DNA of 10,897 nt from Saprospiraceae bacterium (GTDB lineage Bacteria > Bacteroidota > Bacteroidia > Chitinophagales > Saprospiraceae): positions 1 to 10,897 of the forward strand of contig JAGQWV010000009.1 of NCBI GenBank assembly GCA_020437045.1, given 5' to 3'. The notes under the pieces are model-generated. The model saw only the letters and a program-made list of their open reading frames with translations, ran no database searches and was not told the origin of the DNA. Below, piece after piece: positions 6,639-10,897 of the stretch. Position numbers and translations under genes: made by a program. Positions within the stretch are counted from its first letter, which is position 1. Each line of letters begins with the position of its first letter.

Positions 6639-7196
6639 ATGGCAAAAACAAGTAGTCGTGATCGGATGAAGAATGAAATCAATGCAGGGTCTATGGCCGA
6701 TATAGCCTTCCTGCTCTTGATTTTCTTTCTGGTCACCACCACCATTGACGTAGATAAAGGTATCACCGTTAAACTACCACCATGGTCTGATGAAGCTCCT
6801 GAAATTCAGCAACTGAGATCAAGAAACGTGTTCTCTGTGCTGGTCAACGCTCAGGATCAACTTCTGGTGCGGGGTGAATTAACAGACATTAATGATCTAC
6901 GGGAACGAGCTAAAGAATTTATCTCCAACCCGCAGAAAAGAGAGGACTTGTCTACGGATCCAAAAAATGCCATCATCTCACTTAAAAATGACCGGGGAAC
7001 TAGCTATAAGCAATATCTGGCAGTTTATAATGAGTTGAAGGCTGCCTACGATGAACTTTGGGATGAAGAATGTGAAAGGTTGTATGGCATACCTTATAGT
7101 GATGAACTTCCAATTGCGTACAAGAAAGCAATTAAGGACAAAATCCCTATGGTATTGTCTGAAGCCGAACCCACAAATTTTGGAGAAGAAAACTAA
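6639..7196 (+). CDS. exbD: Biopolymer transporter ExbD (first copy)
   Basis: A 185-residue ExbD/TolR-family protein. After a short basic cytoplasmic N-terminus it has a single transmembrane helix containing SMADIAFLLLIFFLVTTT. Asp21 is the family's conserved proton-carrying aspartate at the start of the helix. The rest is a periplasmic domain (NVFSVLVNAQDQLLVRGE onward) that is longer than in E. coli ExbD (141 residues), with an extra acidic segment around YDELWDEECERLYG. ExbD dimers sit inside the ExbB pentamer and use proton flow to act on TonB. It starts 6 bp after the four-helix gene and ends 7 bp before the second exbD, which suggests translational coupling. Confidence 0.93.
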   Translation: MAKTSSRDRMKNEINAGSMADIAFLLLIFFLVTTTIDVDKGITVKLPPWSDEAPEIQQLRSRNVFSVLVNAQDQLLVRGELTDINDLRERAKEFISNPQKREDLSTDPKNAIISLKNDRGTSYKQYLAVYNELKAAYDELWDEECERLYGIPYSDELPIAYKKAIKDKIPMVLSEAEPTNFGEEN

Positions 7197-7203
7197 TTGA
7201 CCT

Positions 7204-7671
7204 ATGGCACATTTTAAAAAGAAAAGAGGTAAGTCCTCACCGGAAGTATCCACTGCTTCTTTGCCGGATATCATCTTCATGTTACTATTCTTCTTTATGG
7301 TGGTAACGGTTTTGCGAGATGGTGAAAGACTGGTGAAAGTAGTGGTGCCCGAGGCAACACAACTACAAAAATTGGAACAGAAGTCATTGGTAAACCACAT
7401 CTGGATTGGTCGACCAATCGAAAAATATCAAGCAGTGTACGGTACGAAACCCAGAATTCAGTTGGGTGATAAATTCGCTACCGAACATGATATACCTCTG
7501 TTTCTGGAACAACATAAAATAAAGGTCCCTGAACCGCAGAGACCGGCGATTACCAGTTCGTTAAAGGTTGACGGTGACGTGACCATGGGTATCGTAACCG
7601 ATGTGAAGACTATTCTTCGTAAATCGGGTCAGCTCAAGGTTAACTATTCCGCCAGGCCTAAACAAAAATAG
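7204..7671 (+). CDS. exbD: Biopolymer transporter ExbD (second copy)
   Basis: A 155-residue second ExbD/TolR-family protein. Its basic N-terminus (HFKKKRGK) is followed by one transmembrane helix with SLPDIIFMLLFFFMVVTV, in which Asp22 matches the catalytic aspartate of the family. The periplasmic part ends with the typical ExbD segment VDGDVTMGIVTDVKTILRKS. It differs clearly in sequence and length from the copy upstream, so it is not a recent duplicate. Paired exbD genes are common in Bacteroidota and may form heterodimers or serve different TonB partners; which applies here is not visible. A strong intrinsic terminator follows 34 bp after the stop, closing the operon. Confidence 0.92.
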   Translation: MAHFKKKRGKSSPEVSTASLPDIIFMLLFFFMVVTVLRDGERLVKVVVPEATQLQKLEQKSLVNHIWIGRPIEKYQAVYGTKPRIQLGDKFATEHDIPLFLEQHKIKVPEPQRPAITSSLKVDGDVTMGIVTDVKTILRKSGQLKVNYSARPKQK

Positions 7672-7705
7672 GTAGGATTTTCAAAACTGGTACCAATGAC
7701 CGAGG

Positions 7706-7741
7706 CCCGAATCAATGACAAATATTGATTCGGGTTTTTTT
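7706..7741 (+). terminator. Intrinsic terminator of the exb operon
   Basis: CCCGAATCAAT (7706-7716) and ATTGATTCGGG (7724-7734) form a perfect 11-bp stem with a 7-nt loop, followed directly by seven T residues (7735-7741). This is a textbook rho-independent terminator 34 bp after the second exbD. Confidence 0.95.
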
Positions 7742-7779
7742 ATGCTCCATGGCATGATTCAATATTTGTTTTTCCCCTA

Positions 7780-7787
7780 TACTTTTG
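7780..7787 (+). promoter_or_regulatory. Perfect -7 like motif with no gene behind it
   Basis: TACTTTTG matches the Bacteroidota -7 element TAnnTTTG exactly. No TTG is found 19-21 bp upstream, and no plus-strand gene follows. If it were active, the RNA would start near 7795 and run through the inverted repeat at 7820-7940, antisense to the hypothetical gene. In AT-rich DNA a chance match is likely. Confidence 0.15.
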
Positions 7788-7819
7788 TCAAATAAACCTC
7801 AGTAAATCGACGACTCTAT

Positions 7820-7940
7820 CTAGTGCATCATTTCCACAATAACTAATACTATTGTCGGCTATTTTTTCGCCATTTCATCATCATCGAAAGTCTTGTGTGA
7901 CAAAGGCCTAATATCAGTTACTGCGGAAATGCTGCACTAG
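7820..7940 (-). repeat. 121-bp element with 32-bp imperfect terminal inverted repeats
   Basis: The arms are 7820-7851 and 7909-7940, each beginning CTAGTGCA when read inward, with a 57-nt centre. They match at 27 of 32 positions. Four of the five differences are transitions that become G-U pairs in a minus-strand RNA and A-C mismatches in a plus-strand RNA; the fifth is a true mismatch (7828/7932). The structure can extend by TTGTC (7852-7856) pairing with GACAA (7899-7903) after a 5-nt bulge. The right end contains the TAG stop of the minus-strand hypothetical gene. CTAG stands at both outer ends. The element may be a MITE-like insertion or the structured 3' end of the minus-strand mRNA. Confidence 0.8.
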
Positions 7941-8521
7941 CAGGTGATTGCAGGAGTGATTAATTTCTGTATAAGGAGGAAAAAGTCCAATACCTTTTCC
8001 GGAAGTGTCGGGCCCGTCTCCAGTGTGTATTTTTGACTGATTTTTATAAAGTGGCGAGTCAGTTGTTTTTTTAGCAATGTTCGATCGTACGATAGATAAT
8101 TATCAACTTCATAATGATACTCCCACGGTGTCTGGCCAGCAGAAATATAAATATCCTGATTCTCTAGAAGGTCTAAATTCTTTTGAATGCAAGGACGGAA
8201 TTGTTCCAGAAATTGTCCCTGTAGGTGTAGCGTGGCACTATAAAAGTGTCCCCACCAAAACATAGTACGAAAACACATGATGTCATTACGGGAAAAAAAT
8301 GCCGGATAATCCAGGACCAGATAGGGCAATTGACGGTAGCTTTCTCCTCGAGAAATTTTAAATGTCATTGGTGCATCCTTCCAGAGCATTTGATCCCTTA
8401 CCTCGTTCAATCCACCCTGGATATTATTAAAGACCTCCGTCATCTTTTGCAGTATGGTTGACTTTGTGATCAAGAAGTCAGTATCCTGGATAAAGGCTAA
8501 TTCTTTCGGGGTAAAATTCAT
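7937..8521 (-). CDS. Conserved-looking hypothetical protein, cytoplasmic
   Basis: A 194-residue protein with no signal peptide, lipobox or transmembrane helix. The most distinctive part is the core at about residues 55-102, which contains QLPYLVLDYPAFF and then FRTMFWWGHFYSATLHLQG. It is rich in aromatic and His residues and looks like a conserved fold core. The N-terminal 40 residues appear helical (KELAFIQDTDFLITK...). The C-terminal part is helical and basic. I do not recognise a named family, although similar FWWGxFxSxTLHL proteins exist in other Bacteroidota as far as I recall. Its TAG stop lies inside the inverted repeat at 7820-7940. It is divergent from the TMEM175-type gene, with 92 bp between the starts, and TTACA half-sites lie just upstream of its start. 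Confidence 0.75.
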   Translation of the reverse strand: MNFTPKELAFIQDTDFLITKSTILQKMTEVFNNIQGGLNEVRDQMLWKDAPMTFKISRGESYRQLPYLVLDYPAFFSRNDIMCFRTMFWWGHFYSATLHLQGQFLEQFRPCIQKNLDLLENQDIYISAGQTPWEYHYEVDNYLSYDRTLLKKQLTRHFIKISQKYTLETGPTLPEKVLDFFLLIQKLITPAITC

Positions 8522-8522
8522 T

Positions 8523-8551
8523 TTACAGATTATATTGTTTACACCCTGTAA
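8523..8551. promoter_or_regulatory. TTACA/TGTAA half-site cluster (candidate operator)
   Basis: TTACAG at 8523-8528 is followed by the palindrome TTACA-CCC-TGTAA at 8539-8551, giving three half-sites within 29 bp. They lie directly upstream of the minus-strand start at 8521 and in the only intergenic region shared with the divergent TMEM175-type gene. Spacing between the two direct half-sites is 16 bp. This is compatible with a dimeric repressor site, but no regulator is encoded nearby. Confidence 0.3.
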
Positions 8552-8613
8552 TCATAAGAATCTTTAGGGTCAGGGAAAATATTTAAATTTCGGTGGATTA
8601 AAAAAATATAATC

Positions 8614-9189
8614 ATGAAGTCTAGTCGGATGGAGGCATTCAGCGATGGTGTGATAGCCATTATTATCACCATCATGGTATTGGAGATGAAAGTGCCACAT
8701 GGTGATGATCTCCAGGCTCTCTCGACAGTGCTGCCCGTTTTTATTAGCTATATTTTAAGTTTTTTGTATCTGGGAATTTACTGGAATAATCACCATCATC
8801 TGCTCCATACGGTATCTATCGTCCGCGGACCCATTCTATGGGCAAATCTGCATCTGTTGTTTTGGTTATCATTGATTCCTTTCGTCACGGGTTGGATGGG
8901 AGAAAATCATTTTGCCAGGACACCGGTGACCTTATATGGAATTAATCTGTTTATGGCGGGCACCGCCTATATTATTTTACAAAAACAGATTTTAAAGTTT
9001 CATGGAATGGAATCTTCGTTAGCCCAAGCCATTGGGAATGATTTGAAAGGTAAAATTTCTCCAATCCTTTATTTGATTGCCATTGCATTATCCCAGTTTA
9101 TGCCCATTGTCGCCGGACTAATTTACCTGCTGGTGGCCATTCTCTGGATTATTCCGGATCGTCGAATTGAAAAGCTCTATCAAGAGTAG
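8614..9189 (+). CDS. TMEM175-family (DUF1211) potassium channel protein
   Basis: A 191-residue integral membrane protein with about six transmembrane helices. The first helix carries the family signature RMEAFSDGVIAIIITIMVLE (Arg5, Phe9-Ser10-Asp11-Gly12), which lines the pore in TMEM175 proteins. A second helix ends in YWNNHHHLLH (about residues 56-65), also typical. Prokaryotic members have a single six-helix repeat and form tetrameric K+-permeable channels without the classical TVGYG filter; this length and layout fit. The MKSSRMEAFSDG start is the natural one, with an in-frame ATG at 8614. The physiological role, such as K+ leak or membrane potential, is inferred from the family. It is divergent from the hypothetical gene to its left and is followed after 70 bp by a separately promoted glycosidase gene. 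Confidence 0.9.
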   Translation: MKSSRMEAFSDGVIAIIITIMVLEMKVPHGDDLQALSTVLPVFISYILSFLYLGIYWNNHHHLLHTVSIVRGPILWANLHLLFWLSLIPFVTGWMGENHFARTPVTLYGINLFMAGTAYIILQKQILKFHGMESSLAQAIGNDLKGKISPILYLIAIALSQFMPIVAGLIYLLVAILWIIPDRRIEKLYQE

Positions 9190-9197
9190 GGTGCCGG

Positions 9198-9228
9198 ACT
9201 GCTAGAAAAGGGAAACTTTTTATCTTTG
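9198..9228 (+). promoter_or_regulatory. Bacteroidota-type promoter of the GH95 gene
   Basis: TATCTTTG (9221-9228) matches the -7 element TAnnTTTG exactly. A degenerate -33 element (ACTG at 9198-9201, consensus TTTG) lies exactly 19 bp upstream. Transcription would start near 9235, leaving an A/T-rich leader of about 25 nt before the GTG start at 9260. Confidence 0.6.
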
Positions 9229-9259
9229 TTCAAATATATTAGATAAAATAATAATATAA

Positions 9260-10897
9260 GTGATTAGAAGTTTAACTGTCCGATTCATTCTGCTTTGCAT
9301 CGTGGCTATCTTAATAGCTGAGATTGTAGAAGCACAATCCATACTTTGGTACAAACGACCGGCTGAATACTTTGAAGAAACCCTTATGCTTGGTAATGGA
9401 AAAATGGGGGCCAGTGTCTTTGGAGGTATAGAGGTCGATTCCATCTATCTGAATGATATTACACTTTGGTCGGGATCTCCCGTTAATCCCAATATGAATC
9501 CTGATGCGCACCAGTATATTCCCCAAATCAGGGAAGCACTGTCTAATGAGGATTATGCTTTAGCAGATTCTTTGCAGCATTTTGTACAAGGTTCATTTTC
9601 CGAATCTTATGCTCCTTTGGGTACGATGTACCTGTCATTTCTCCATAAGGACAGTATCACTGATTATCGACGTCAATTGGACATTAGTAATGCAACCTCG
9701 ACCATAACTTATATGGATGGAGATGTAAAGATTCGGCGGGAGTATTTTATCTCTCATCCGGATCAGGTTATGGTGATCCGCCTGACCTCTTCCAAACTCG
9801 GAGCGCTTAATTTTGATCTTTCTTTTGACAGTCAGTTGAAATATAAGCTCTTTCAAAATTACCACAGACTGGAAGTTGATGGATATGCTCCTATTCATGC
9901 AGAACCCAGTTATCGGGGTGCGATGGAGCATGCTGTTGTATTTGAAGAGGGTAGGGGAACCCGGTTTAGTACTTATTTAAAAATCCTCAAAGATGATGGC
10001 GAAATCGTCAATGGTGACCATTCGGTAGGATTGCGCAATGGGACCAGCGCCACGGTCTTTGTTTCTATTGCCACGAGTTTTCAAGGTTTTGATAAAGATC
10101 CTAGCGAGCCTTTTGATCAGAAAGTCTTGGCAAAATCACTATTTCAAAAAGCCGAGCAGAAGACCTACGAAGATTTGAAGCGATCCCATATTAATGATTA
10201 TCAATCTTATTTCAATCGGGTACACTTAACCCTCTCCGGTAGCCAGGCGCCTGATCTATCCACCGACGATCGACTGAAAAGATATGCTGAAGGTAATGAG
10301 GATCACAATCTGGAGATTCTTTATTTCCAATTCGGACGCTACTTGATGATCAGTAGTTCCCGCACGCCGGGAGTGCCTGCCAATCTTCAGGGGGTTTGGA
10401 ATCCTTACCTCCGCCCACCCTGGAGTAGCAACTACACCGTAAACATAAATCTGGAGGAAAATTATTGGCCGGCAGAGGTTACCAACCTATCAGAGATGCA
10501 TTGGCCCTTGTTGGATTTTATCGGAAATCTGGCCAAAACAGGAGAAGTTACTGCGAAGAATTTCTACGGAGTGGGAGGATGGACGGCATCGCATAATTCA
10601 GACATTTGGGCGATGACCAATCCGGTTGGAGACTTTGGTAAGGGGGACCCTGTTTGGGCAAACTGGAATATGGGTGGTGCCTGGCTAAGTACACATCTTT
10701 GGGAACACTTCCTTTTTACCCGGGATACAAGCTTTCTGAGTGAGTACGCATACCCACTGATGCGGGGTGCGGCTAAATTCTGCCTGGATTGGTTGGTTGA
10801 GGATTCTCAGGGTCATTTGATTACTTCCCCTTCGACCTCACCCGAAAACTTATACAAAACACCGGGAGGATATACGGGGGCCACACTGGCAGGTGGT
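9260..10897 (+). CDS. Secreted GH95 family glycosidase, alpha-L-fucosidase type (3' end outside window)
   Basis: An open frame of 546 codons runs off the right edge; family members are usually about 750-820 residues, so about two thirds is visible. The start is GTG at 9260: an in-frame TAA lies directly before it, and the first residues give a good Sec signal peptide (hydrophobic core CIVAILIAEIVEA, cleavage before Gln26). The N-terminal beta-sandwich domain (LWYKRPAEYFEETLMLGNGK onward, to about residue 275) precedes an (alpha/alpha)6 barrel. Within it RTPGVPANLQGVWNP, YTVNINLEENYWPAE and SPSTSPEN are GH95 hallmarks. Asn395 and Asn397 correspond to the water-activating Asn pair, and Glu529 to the general acid, of Bifidobacterium AfcA; the catalytic Asp lies beyond the window. 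The protein is periplasmic or secreted, and probably removes terminal alpha-1,2-fucose or alpha-L-galactose from glycans. No susC/susD is visible. Confidence 0.92.
   Translation, partial: MIRSLTVRFILLCIVAILIAEIVEAQSILWYKRPAEYFEETLMLGNGKMGASVFGGIEVDSIYLNDITLWSGSPVNPNMNPDAHQYIPQIREALSNEDYALADSLQHFVQGSFSESYAPLGTMYLSFLHKDSITDYRRQLDISNATSTITYMDGDVKIRREYFISHPDQVMVIRLTSSKLGALNFDLSFDSQLKYKLFQNYHRLEVDGYAPIHAEPSYRGAMEHAVVFEEGRGTRFSTYLKILKDDGEIVNGDHSVGLRNGTSATVFVSIATSFQGFDKDPSEPFDQKVLAKSLFQKAEQKTYEDLKRSHINDYQSYFNRVHLTLSGSQAPDLSTDDRLKRYAEGNEDHNLEILYFQFGRYLMISSSRTPGVPANLQGVWNPYLRPPWSSNYTVNINLEENYWPAEVTNLSEMHWPLLDFIGNLAKTGEVTAKNFYGVGGWTASHNSDIWAMTNPVGDFGKGDPVWANWNMGGAWLSTHLWEHFLFTRDTSFLSEYAYPLMRGAAKFCLDWLVEDSQGHLITSPSTSPENLYKTPGGYTGATLAGG

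Noticed and set aside
7820..7940. Inverted repeat as a classical rho-independent terminator
   Set aside because: The 57-nt loop and lack of a T-run after the second arm on the minus strand do not fit an intrinsic terminator; the only run of A/T lies inside the loop.
8077..8461. Plus-strand ORFs opposite the 194-residue hypothetical gene
   Set aside because: Short, overlapping one another, with low-complexity composition; the minus-strand frame is longer and has a protein-like aromatic core.

Overview
The window looks like chromosomal DNA from a member of the Bacteroidota. The evidence is an exbB - small membrane protein - exbD - exbD operon, a secreted GH95-type glycosidase, Sec signal peptides ending in ...A/S-Q, A-rich leaders without clear Shine-Dalgarno sequences, and a clean TAnnTTTG (-7) promoter element. 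Order or genus cannot be fixed from the sequence alone. The gene order looks like ordinary vertically inherited chromosome. No transposase, phage or CRISPR array is visible.

Left part (1-4850): the last 32 codons of a regulator with a sigma-70 region 4-like helix-turn-helix; a tiny, very basic lipoprotein on the minus strand; and, divergent from it, a full-length 2-oxoglutarate dehydrogenase E1 gene (sucA). sucA ends 12 bp from the end of a convergent minus-strand gene for a secreted, probably outer-membrane beta-barrel protein. A TatD-family metal-dependent hydrolase gene runs divergently from that gene.

Middle (4929-7741): a tRNA-Ser(GGA), then about 410 bp of AT-rich non-coding DNA with small inverted repeats, then a compact four-gene operon: exbB, an unrecognised four-helix membrane protein, exbD1 and exbD2. 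It closes with a textbook intrinsic terminator. These genes would build an inner-membrane proton-driven motor that energises TonB-dependent outer-membrane transport. No tonB is present in the window.

Right part (7742-10897): a 121-bp inverted-repeat element sits on the stop codon of a minus-strand conserved hypothetical gene. A divergent TMEM175-type potassium channel gene follows. Last comes a GTG-started gene for a secreted GH95 family (alpha-L-fucosidase type) glycosidase, cut by the window edge after 546 codons. The divergent intergenic regions carry short palindromes that could be operators.

The least explained features are the inverted-repeat element at 7820-7940, the four-helix protein inside the exb operon, and the divergent hypothetical/TMEM175 pair with its TTACA/TGTAA half-site cluster.
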